Source of the DNA: an uncultured Maritalea sp.
Lineage (GTDB): Bacteria; Pseudomonadota; Alphaproteobacteria; Rhizobiales; Devosiaceae
DNA length: 13,970 nucleotides
Assembly: GCA_913055925.1 (NCBI GenBank)
Contig: CAJXLH010000034.1
Span: forward strand, 1-13,970
Direction of reading: 5' to 3'
Below are positions 1 through 6,327 of the stretch, piece by piece. Below the pieces are notes generated by a model. That model ran no database searches and had not been told where the DNA came from. It saw nothing but the letters and a program-made list of their open reading frames with translations. The position numbers and the translations under genes were made by a program. The stretch's first letter is position 1, and each line of letters opens with the position of its first letter.

Positions 1-115
1 GTAGCTTGTCTTCATCGTCTTTATTGATGAAGTCGTTCACGTTGCGACGGATGACGCGCAGGCCATAGATGATAATGGCAAGTACAGCGATCAGTACGAT
101 GATGCGTAACAACAT
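1..115 (-). CDS. Small membrane protein, N-terminal part (cut by window edge)
   Basis: Reading leftward from an ATG at 115-113, the frame is open to the window edge and gives 38 residues. The start is well supported: GGGGGAGG lies at about 122-129, 7 nt upstream. Residues 1-17 (MLLRIIVLIAVLAIIIY) form one hydrophobic helix. A short basic stretch (RVIRRN) and an acidic segment (NKDDEDK) follow, so the order is a membrane anchor with a charged cytoplasmic tail. The gene begins 24 nt after the sppA stop in the same direction and is probably the last or near-last gene of that operon. I do not recognise the family. Only the 5' end is visible, so full length and function cannot be judged. Confidence 0.7.
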   Translation of the reverse strand, partial: MLLRIIVLIAVLAIIIYGLRVIRRNVNDFINKDDEDKL

Positions 116-139
116 TTGCGCGCCTCCCCCTTAGTTCAA

Positions 140-1006
140 CTATAGCCCGTAACGAGACCAAAGCGACTTGGCTTCAACCGACGAAATCAAATCGTCTGCC
201 AATCCTTGATCCGACACGCCAAGCTGTGCAAAAGGTAGCCGTGGCATGGCAAAGAATGACCGCTTTGGCTCGATTTTCTCAAGCTTGACCTTCGGGCCAT
301 ACCGTTCTTTGAGGTAGCTCGACAAATCACCCAGCTGATCAACAAGGCCCACTTCAATGCCTGTTTTTGCCGTCCAGAACTCGCCGGTGAACAAATCTTG
401 GTCGTCCGCCAATTTGTCGCCTCGACGCGACTTTACATAGTCAATAAAGACTTCATGGATGTCGAGCTGAAGCTTCTTCAACCGTTCAACATCAGCCTTC
501 TTTTCAGGCAGAAATGGATCAAGGGTCGACTTGTTTTTGCCCGCAGTGTGCAAGCGACGTGTCACGCCGAGCTTTTCAATAGCACCTTCAAGCCCAAAAC
601 CAGCAAAGATCACACCAATGGAGCCAACGATTGAACTCGGATCTGCAATGATCTGGTCACCAGCGGTTGCAATAAAGTAACCGCCAGAAGCCGCGACATC
701 CTCAACAAAGATCAGGACTTCTTTTTCCTTCTCTGCGGCCAGCTCACGAATATACTTTGCCACCAAATGTGACTGCACTGGCGAACCGCCTGGCGAGTTG
801 ATCACGATTGCAACAGCAGGCGCGCGCTTAATGTCAAAAGCCCGCTTTAGTAACGGTGCGGCTTGCTGAATATTGATGCGACCTGGTTTTTGCCCCGCCT
901 CAATAGTGCCTGACAGGCGAACAACCGGCACAATAGTTCTGTCGCGTCCGAGCAATCTGGCGTGCCAAGGAGCCGGAGCGGATTGATGCGCAGCGTAATC
1001 GTTCAT
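140..1006 (-). CDS. sppA: S49-family peptidase, short SppA type (signal peptide peptidase A)
   Basis: This 288-residue protein matches the single-domain (short) SppA form of the S49 serine peptidases, which degrade released signal peptides and other membrane-associated peptides using a Ser-Lys dyad. The nucleophile is Ser107 in VAASGGY and the general base is Lys159 in GKNKSTLDPF. Their spacing of 52 residues equals that in Bacillus subtilis SppA (Ser147/Lys199, from memory). An oxyanion-type glycine motif SPGG sits at 71-74, and SSIVGSIGV at 124-132 follows the Ser. Unlike many relatives it has no N-terminal membrane helix, so it is predicted to be cytoplasmic or peripheral. ATG at 1006 is the only sensible start, although its Shine-Dalgarno is poor (GAG close to the ATG). 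It lies 72 nt downstream of the methyltransferase gene and is probably co-transcribed with it. Confidence 0.9.
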   Translation of the reverse strand: MNDYAAHQSAPAPWHARLLGRDRTIVPVVRLSGTIEAGQKPGRINIQQAAPLLKRAFDIKRAPAVAIVINSPGGSPVQSHLVAKYIRELAAEKEKEVLIFVEDVAASGGYFIATAGDQIIADPSSIVGSIGVIFAGFGLEGAIEKLGVTRRLHTAGKNKSTLDPFLPEKKADVERLKKLQLDIHEVFIDYVKSRRGDKLADDQDLFTGEFWTAKTGIEVGLVDQLGDLSSYLKERYGPKVKLEKIEPKRSFFAMPRLPFAQLGVSDQGLADDLISSVEAKSLWSRYGL

Positions 1007-1078
1007 TCTCAGTAAAACCCTTTATTCGCGTTTTTGGTTCGCTTATCTCAGCCCCACATGTAGGCACATTTTTCTGAA

Positions 1079-1846
1079 CTACCAGTGTAGGCGTGATTTG
1101 CCTTGCAATATTTGTTCAACGCGGGAGGTAAACTCTCGACCCTCATCACCGTGCAGATGCAGCGGCGAGAGCAACGTTGTAGGTGCGCGCGAACCCTTAC
1201 GCCCTCGCAGCAGCACACGGCTAGCCGCCTGCCCGGGGCGCGAAACGATTGGCAAAATGGTAATGTCGCCCATCCGTTTGTCATAAGCGCGCAGCAGATC
1301 ATTGATCGCCTCAGCGCGATGGATAAAGATAATCTCGGCGGTGGCTGAAGCCGCACTCACGGCGGCTTTAACCCATTTGTCTAAGCAATCCTTGGCGTGC
1401 GCATGTGCCTGCGCACCATATTGGTCTTGCGGCAATGATACCGATTTGTCGTCAAAATATGGCGGGTTGGCGATCACACAGTCGAAATAGTCAGGCTTCA
1501 TACCCGCTTCATCACGCTCAGGGCCACTTGCCATAATATCGATTTTGAAAATGTTGGCCCTATCGATCAACCCGTTTGAGGTCGCGTTTTGCGTGCAGAG
1601 CGCAATGGCTTCATCTGATATTTCGGCCAAACTAGCCTTTATGCTCTTTAAATAGGTAAGCGCTGTCAGTGCGGCGACACCGACACCAGCGCCGAGTTCC
1701 AACAGGTTTTTTGTGTCCGCGTTTACCGAAGCGCCCAAAAGCACACTATCCACACCTGCACGAAAGCCATTTTTGGGTTGCAAAATCTGCAATTCGCCGC
1801 CCAAAAAAGCGTCTTGTGTGACACTATGTGGTTTTACATTCGTCAT
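1079..1846 (-). CDS. tRNA1(Val) (adenine37-N6)-methyltransferase-like protein (TrmN6/YfiC family)
   Basis: This is a SAM-dependent N6-adenine methyltransferase of the TrmN6/YfiC (COG4123) type, about 255 residues long; E. coli YfiC has 245. The family signature DAFLGGELQILQP comes at the N-terminus, followed by the SAM-binding motif I LELGAGVGVAAL at about 49-60. The catalytic motif NPPY at 127-130 is the one used by adenine or glutamine N-methyltransferases. The likely role is m6A at position 37 of tRNA-Val, inferred from the family. The frame stays open upstream to 2182, but that part would run over the 5' end of ispB on the other strand. I chose ATG 1846 because it puts 11 residues ahead of DAFLGG, as in relatives. 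ATGs at 1864 and 1891 are possible alternatives. No start has a good Shine-Dalgarno. Confidence 0.82.
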   Translation of the reverse strand: MTNVKPHSVTQDAFLGGELQILQPKNGFRAGVDSVLLGASVNADTKNLLELGAGVGVAALTALTYLKSIKASLAEISDEAIALCTQNATSNGLIDRANIFKIDIMASGPERDEAGMKPDYFDCVIANPPYFDDKSVSLPQDQYGAQAHAHAKDCLDKWVKAAVSAASATAEIIFIHRAEAINDLLRAYDKRMGDITILPIVSRPGQAASRVLLRGRKGSRAPTTLLSPLHLHGDEGREFTSRVEQILQGKSRLHW

Positions 1847-2026
1847 TGTCTGGTTTACGGACATGTCGATTGATCTCGGCCGTTGACCCATAGTTGAAGA
1901 AACATTTCTCCTTTTAGGGATAACGCCATTGTGAGAATGCAACAAGTTCAATTGCCAACCGCGCCAACAAAGCGTAAGGAATGGCGAACCGAGTTTTTGG
2001 GGCAAAACGTAAGGTAAGGCGCGTTC

Positions 2027-3043
2027 ATGGCAACCTCTAAAGCAAAATCGATTGACCGAAATACGCAACCGGTTATCGACCAGCTTATCGCGCACACCGC
2101 GTCCGATATGGAAGCCGTAAACGAGCTTTTGTTGTCGCGCGTTGGTTCGCATGTGGAAATGGTGCCCGAAATTGCCAATCACCTGATCAATGCGGGCGGT
2201 AAACGGCTACGTCCAATGTTGACCGTCGCTGCAGCGCGGATGTTTGATCCTGAAGACAAGCAACATGTTTCTTATGCAGCTGCGGTTGAGTTTATGCACA
2301 CTGCAACTTTGCTGCATGATGATGTCGTAGATGAAAGCGACAAGCGTCGCGGACTGCCGGCGCCTCGCAAGATTTGGGGCAACGCCGCCAGCGTTCTTGT
2401 TGGCGACTTCTTGCTTGGCCAAGCCTTTATGATGATGGTGGAGGCCGGCAATTTGGAAGCACTTGGCGTTCTTTCAAAATCTGCGGCGATCATTGCTGAA
2501 GGTGAAGTATTCCAGCTTGCAAAATCGAATGATCTTACCACCAATGTCGACGAATATTTCGCGGTCATCAAAGCAAAAACGGCAGCACTTTTTGAAGCGG
2601 CAACAGAAGTAGGCGCGATGGCAGGCGGTGCGGATGAAACCGCGCGCGAAGCGCTCAAGCAGTATGGTGCTGAACTGGGTATCGCATTCCAATTGGTCGA
2701 TGACGTGCTTGATTATGGCGGCGTGTCTGGAACAATTGGCAAGAATGTCGGTGATGATCTTCGCGAAGGCAAAATGACATTGCCGGTGCTACATGCATTG
2801 CAACACGCCACTGATGTTGATGCGCAGTTTATACGGAAAAACCTTGGCGATCCGGAAGCGGACCAAGCGACCATTGACCGTGTGATTGGCATTATGAAGT
2901 CCAGCGGTGCACTTCAAATCACGCTTGATCGCGCATATGAGCACGCTAATCTGGCCAAAAAAGCAATCGCGCCATATCTGGAAAGAGATGGCGCGCAGCT
3001 GCTATCAGAAATTGCAGATTTCTGTGTGGAACGCGCGTCTTAA
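2027..3043 (+). CDS. ispB: Long-chain polyprenyl diphosphate synthase (octaprenyl/decaprenyl), ubiquinone side chain
   Basis: This trans-prenyltransferase of 338 residues elongates farnesyl or geranylgeranyl diphosphate with isopentenyl diphosphate to make the ubiquinone tail. Visible motifs in order are GGKRLRP (57-63), the first aspartate-rich motif DDVVDESDKRRG (98-109) and KAKTAALF (182-189). The second aspartate-rich motif DDVLDYGG (225-232) and GKNVGDDLREGKMTLP (238-253) follow. Residue -5 from the first Asp is Ala93, and a small residue there is typical of long-chain enzymes rather than farnesyl diphosphate synthases. In alphaproteobacteria the product is usually decaprenyl (Q10), but the sequence alone does not fix chain length. 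The start is supported by AAGGTAAGG about 7 nt before the ATG. It is divergent from the methyltransferase gene, and its TAA overlaps the stop codon of the convergent BLUF gene. Confidence 0.95.
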   Translation: MATSKAKSIDRNTQPVIDQLIAHTASDMEAVNELLLSRVGSHVEMVPEIANHLINAGGKRLRPMLTVAAARMFDPEDKQHVSYAAAVEFMHTATLLHDDVVDESDKRRGLPAPRKIWGNAASVLVGDFLLGQAFMMMVEAGNLEALGVLSKSAAIIAEGEVFQLAKSNDLTTNVDEYFAVIKAKTAALFEAATEVGAMAGGADETAREALKQYGAELGIAFQLVDDVLDYGGVSGTIGKNVGDDLREGKMTLPVLHALQHATDVDAQFIRKNLGDPEADQATIDRVIGIMKSSGALQITLDRAYEHANLAKKAIAPYLERDGAQLLSEIADFCVERAS

Positions 3044-3513
3044 ACGGCCTGTTCTAGTTCCGCGCCGTTCACAAGTTCGCGCCAACGTCCTTTTTTGAAT
3101 TGGCGTAAGACTTTGAAAGCTTGCGTGTCGTCGTTCAATTCGGCTTCTAGCTTGTCGAAATAGTCAACATAGCCTTCAATGCCACCGTTTTTGCCGTCAG
3201 CATCGACATAAGCCATCGCCCAATCTGAGAATTGGGTATCGGCAATGCCGCAACGCAGCAACAGCTTAACATTGGTGTGGCGTGGATCAGTTTTGACTTT
3301 CAGATAAATCGCCTCAACAGCGATACGCGGTCCTTCGAGTACCTGCAAAAAGCAATTGTCGTGATAAACCAGCAGGCCGCCGACATGTACGCTTGCATTG
3401 TTCTTGCGGGCAATCGCCAACAGGTTACGGACTTCTTCTTGCGACATTTCGCGGGTGGCAGCACTTGCGTAAATAATCTGGAACGGCTGCAACATGTTGT
3501 CATTCGTCAACAT
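3040..3513 (-). CDS. BLUF-domain blue-light photoreceptor
   Basis: This short FAD-binding BLUF protein has 157 residues from ATG 3513. A TTG four codons upstream would give 161. In the 161-residue numbering the photoactive residues align with AppA without gaps. Tyr19 (IIYAS) matches Tyr21, Asn43 (KNNAS) matches Asn45, and Gln61 (FLQVLEG) matches Gln63. Trp102 and Met104 (DWAM) match Trp104 and Met106. The hydrogen-bond switch is therefore intact and a red-shifted light state is expected. After the BLUF core (about 12-107) there are only about 50 residues, predicted as capping helices, with no EAL, GGDEF or HTH domain. It is thus a stand-alone short BLUF that should signal through a partner protein. 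It lies downstream of the TPR gene on the same strand, and a 12-bp inverted repeat flanks its leader. Its stop overlaps that of ispB. Confidence 0.92.
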   Translation of the reverse strand: MLTNDNMLQPFQIIYASAATREMSQEEVRNLLAIARKNNASVHVGGLLVYHDNCFLQVLEGPRIAVEAIYLKVKTDPRHTNVKLLLRCGIADTQFSDWAMAYVDADGKNGGIEGYVDYFDKLEAELNDDTQAFKVLRQFKKGRWRELVNGAELEQAV

Positions 3514-3521
3514 TATTTTCC

Positions 3522-3575
3522 CCAATTCTCAAATAACCGATAGCTGAAATATCGCACACGGATTTTGAGAATTGG
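3522..3575. repeat. 12-bp perfect inverted repeat in the BLUF gene leader
   Basis: CCAATTCTCAAA at 3522-3533 is the exact reverse complement of TTTGAGAATTGG at 3564-3575, with 30 nt between the arms. Arm centres are 42 bp apart, about four helical turns. The arm nearer the gene ends 8 nt before ATG 3513 and touches its GGGG ribosome-binding region. It could be a binding site for a dimeric regulator, or an RNA stem that affects translation. Neither role is shown by the sequence. Confidence 0.75.
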
Positions 3576-3584
3576 TCGCAAAAC

Positions 3585-3602
3585 TAGATAAAACTTTATC
3601 TA
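3585..3602. repeat. AT-rich 18-bp near-palindrome between the TPR and BLUF genes
   Basis: TAGATAAA at 3585-3592 and TTTATCTA at 3595-3602 are exact reverse complements separated by AC. It lies 28 nt after the TPR gene stop and 71 nt before the BLUF start. The low GC and very tight loop make a strong terminator unlikely. An operator or a promoter element for the BLUF gene is equally possible. Confidence 0.55.
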
Positions 3603-3630
3603 TTGCCAGTGAACCTAAGTTTTTGCTGTT

Positions 3631-5352
3631 CTAACCGTTGTCGCCGTTCGCAGCCACTTCAATAAGACCATCGGAAATCTTGGCGTTGATTTCTTCCAAC
3701 AGTTCTTCGTCCGGATCCATTTCTTTGGCCTTTGACCATTGGAAACCCGCTTCGCGTTTACGACCGACCTTCCAATAGGCATCGCCAAGATGGTCGTTGA
3801 TGGTTGGATCGCTTGGCTCCAAACGCGTCGCCCGCTCGAGGGTTTCGACGGCGTCATCAAAACGCTCAAGGCGATAGTATGCCCAACCTAGGCTATCTAC
3901 AATTGCACCGTCATTTGGGCGCAACGACACTGCCGTTTCAATCATCCCAAGCGCCTCTTCCAAATTGACGCCTTGGTCGACCCACGAGTAACCGAGATAA
4001 TTCAACACCTGCGGCTGCTCAGGGAAAAGCTTAAGCGCTTGTTTGAAGTCCGCCTCGGCTTGCGGCCAAGCACCTTGGCGCTCATAGGCAATGCCACGAA
4101 TGAAGAATAAGTGCCAATCAACCGGCCGCTTGCCTTGGGTTATATCCAGCGCTTTAGTGTAAGCAGCACTTGCCTCCTCGTAACGCTCCTCAGTGCGTAG
4201 CGTGTCCCCCAAAGCGATGATTGCTGAGATATTGTCCGGATATTGCGCAACGATATTGTTGAGCTTTTTGATCGCTTCGTCTGCGCGTTCCAGCTCTCGC
4301 AAATTTTCAGAAATGCGGATCAGCGAAGCTTCATAATAGTGCGATTTGCGGTCAATCGCTTGGTAGATATCATTCGCTTCTTCATAGCGCTCGGCCTGTT
4401 CCAAGAGCTCTGCCAAAGAAAAAGCGATAAGCTCCGATTTAGGATCGGCATAAGCAGCAAGGCGCATCATAACCAAAGAAAAATCGGACGTTTCTTCGTT
4501 TGACAGTGCCGCAGATAGACCACGCAGCAGTTCCGCCGCGCCCTCTTGGACATTGTCCGCCAGTTTTCCTGGACGTTTCTTTTGCGCAATCGTCTCAGCC
4601 ACATTTTCAATGTTGATATGCGTCAGACCACGATTGAAGAAGTTATCGAGCACATCCTGTGCAGCATCAAATTCGCCAATGTTCGCCAAAAAGCGCGAAT
4701 AGGCCTCAACGATAGAGACCACATAAGGGTCAGACTTTTGCGCTTCGGCATAAAGTTCGCGTGCTTGGTTTCTGTCGCCGCCCACGTCAGCCATCAAGGC
4801 GCGTTGGAAAACCAAGAAGTTTTGGAAACCCGGCTGATCAATCGAATTGACCAATGCATAAGCCGCTTCATCATCGCCAGCGCCGATTTTTGACCAGCCC
4901 AAAACAACGTTAGAAAGAATGCCAAAAAGCGAATTTTTGGAGCTACCGGCCAAAGCGCTTTCCACTGAACGGTAGCGGCGTTCTTTCAACGCCACAACAC
5001 CTTGAACAAGGGCGGCAAGTTCGTTTTGCGGTTCAAGTTCGATCAGGCGTTTTGCAAGCGATTCCGCTTCTTCGATTTGCCCAGAAGCCATCAAAGACAT
5101 AAAGGCGCGATCAAGAAGGACAATATTGTCCCAGTCTTCGCCCAACGCATCCATGAAAAAACTCGCTGCCTTTTCAGTGCGTCGATCAACCAATGCCCCG
5201 CGTCCGGCAAGGAAACTGCCAGAAGCAGAAGGGTACATCATGTGAAATTGGTCCGCATTATTGAGTTCTTGCGCTTGACCTGCATTCGCCATTAACGCGA
5301 TGGCCAAACCAGTGCCAAAGAACTTCGAAATCATCTTTTTGCGGTTACTCAC
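3631..5352 (-). CDS. Exported TPR-repeat protein
   Basis: This protein of about 573 residues begins with a Sec-type signal peptide: basic MSNRKKMISK, a hydrophobic core around FFGTGLAIALMA, and a likely cleavage after GQA (AGQA-QE). The rest is almost all helical tetratricopeptide repeats. The clearest are in the last 200 residues, with repeat cores such as WHLFFIRGIAYERQGAW, VLNYLGYSWVDQG, IVDSLGWAYYRLERF and INDHLGDAYWKVGRK. No catalytic domain or lipobox Cys is visible. It should be a periplasmic scaffold or partner-binding protein, and similar TPR proteins sit near ispB in related genomes as far as I recall. I chose GTG 5352, which has TAGG 6 nt upstream and adds the basic n-region. ATG 5334 (567 residues) is a real alternative. 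The frame upstream to 5442 has only a TTG and no support. Confidence 0.85.
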   Translation of the reverse strand: MSNRKKMISKFFGTGLAIALMANAGQAQELNNADQFHMMYPSASGSFLAGRGALVDRRTEKAASFFMDALGEDWDNIVLLDRAFMSLMASGQIEEAESLAKRLIELEPQNELAALVQGVVALKERRYRSVESALAGSSKNSLFGILSNVVLGWSKIGAGDDEAAYALVNSIDQPGFQNFLVFQRALMADVGGDRNQARELYAEAQKSDPYVVSIVEAYSRFLANIGEFDAAQDVLDNFFNRGLTHINIENVAETIAQKKRPGKLADNVQEGAAELLRGLSAALSNEETSDFSLVMMRLAAYADPKSELIAFSLAELLEQAERYEEANDIYQAIDRKSHYYEASLIRISENLRELERADEAIKKLNNIVAQYPDNISAIIALGDTLRTEERYEEASAAYTKALDITQGKRPVDWHLFFIRGIAYERQGAWPQAEADFKQALKLFPEQPQVLNYLGYSWVDQGVNLEEALGMIETAVSLRPNDGAIVDSLGWAYYRLERFDDAVETLERATRLEPSDPTINDHLGDAYWKVGRKREAGFQWSKAKEMDPDEELLEEINAKISDGLIEVAANGDNG

Positions 5353-5405
5353 GATATGCCTACTTTTCCATTTGAATCGGGGCGAATATTTGATGACTGA
5401 GATTG

Positions 5406-5418
5406 GCCATTTTATGGC
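5406..5418. repeat. 13-bp palindrome in the divergent TPR/uracil-DNA glycosylase spacer
   Basis: GCCAT at 5406-5410 and ATGGC at 5414-5418 are reverse complements around TTT. It lies 54 nt upstream of the TPR start and about 100 nt upstream of the glycosylase start. It is a candidate operator only, because a 5-bp arm can occur by chance. Confidence 0.35.
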
Positions 5419-5517
5419 ACTTTCGCAACCTTGGTTTCGCAAATGATTTCACTTCTCTGTGTTTTATGCCGCTAGAGGCGCTGACAAGCCGCAATTGGGC
5501 GTGATAGTGTTGGCCCC

Positions 5518-6327
5518 ATGCATGCAACTGGCGATGAAATTGCGAATATGCGCGCGGCGCTTGAATGGTATCGCGACATGGGTGTTGATATCGCCCTTGG
5601 CGACGAGCCCGTTGATCGGTTCGCCGCGCCTAAAGCTGCTGTTCCGCCCGCAGCAATTGCGACACCGCAAGCCGCTACTCCGCAAGCGCCTGCCGTCACC
5701 CAGTCGCACCATCAGCCCGAAACGCACAATGTTGAAGATGCCAAAAAGCTGGCAGCTGCCGCAAAGACCCTTGAAGAGTTGCGCAGCTTGATGGAAACAT
5801 TTGAGGGTTGCCCGCTAAAATTCCGCGCCACCAACATGGTGTTCGCTGATGGCAACCCGCAAGCAGAGTTGATGTTTGTAGGCGAAGCACCCGGACGCGA
5901 AGAGGATATGCAAGGCGTGCCGTTTGTTGGTCGTTCCGGACAATTGCTCGACCGCATCCTTGCCTCAATTCAGTTGGACCGCGAAAAGGTTTTTATTGCT
6001 AACACATTGCCTTGGCGCCCGCCGGGCAATCGCAACCCAACCCCCGCGGAAACCGGCGTTTGCTTGCCGTTTTTGGAACGCCAGATTGAATTGGTGTCGC
6101 CCAAAATCATCGTCACCCTTGGCGGTGCAGCGGCCAAGACATTGTTCAACACGGATCAAGGCATTTTGCGCCTGCGCGGCAAGTGGCGCGAACTGGAAAT
6201 AGGCGGACATAAGTGCGAGGCTATTGCCACATTGCATCCCGCATATCTGCTGCGTCAGCCCGCCCAAAAATCACTTGTTTGGCGCGACATGTTGGCGTTG
6301 AAAGCCAAGCTTTCTGTCGCCAACTAA
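5518..6327 (+). CDS. Uracil-DNA glycosylase, family 4-like, with incomplete iron-sulfur cysteine set
   Basis: This enzyme of 269 residues should remove uracil from DNA as the first step of base-excision repair. Family 4-type motifs are clear: GEAPGREED at 122-130 (active-site loop), GVPFVGRSGQLLD at 133-145, RPPGNRNPTPAE at 167-178, and HPAYLLRQP at 240-248. The N-terminus has a conserved-looking helix (about 7-25), then an Ala/Pro-rich linker (about 37-66). Of the four cysteines that bind the 4Fe-4S cluster in classical members, only Cys98 and Cys182 are present; the other two positions are Lys101 and Trp166. The alignment is anchored by the 16-residue spacing between the third and fourth positions. 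It is divergent from the TPR gene. Its TAA overlaps the stop of the convergent monooxygenase gene. The start has little Shine-Dalgarno signal. Confidence 0.88.
   Translation: MHATGDEIANMRAALEWYRDMGVDIALGDEPVDRFAAPKAAVPPAAIATPQAATPQAPAVTQSHHQPETHNVEDAKKLAAAAKTLEELRSLMETFEGCPLKFRATNMVFADGNPQAELMFVGEAPGREEDMQGVPFVGRSGQLLDRILASIQLDREKVFIANTLPWRPPGNRNPTPAETGVCLPFLERQIELVSPKIIVTLGGAAAKTLFNTDQGILRLRGKWRELEIGGHKCEAIATLHPAYLLRQPAQKSLVWRDMLALKAKLSVAN

Noticed and set aside
1048..1356. 102-residue minus frame, rich in Cys and Arg
   Set aside because: It is a shadow of the methyltransferase gene in another frame, with no motif and atypical composition.
1847..2182. Long N-terminal extension of the methyltransferase frame
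   Set aside because: It would overlap the first 156 nt of ispB on the other strand, has no family similarity and starts far ahead of the conserved DAFLGG motif.
5637..5710. Ala/Pro-rich stretch in the uracil-DNA glycosylase as a repeat element
   Set aside because: It is coding low-complexity linker in the correct frame, and codon use varies with no DNA-level repeat.
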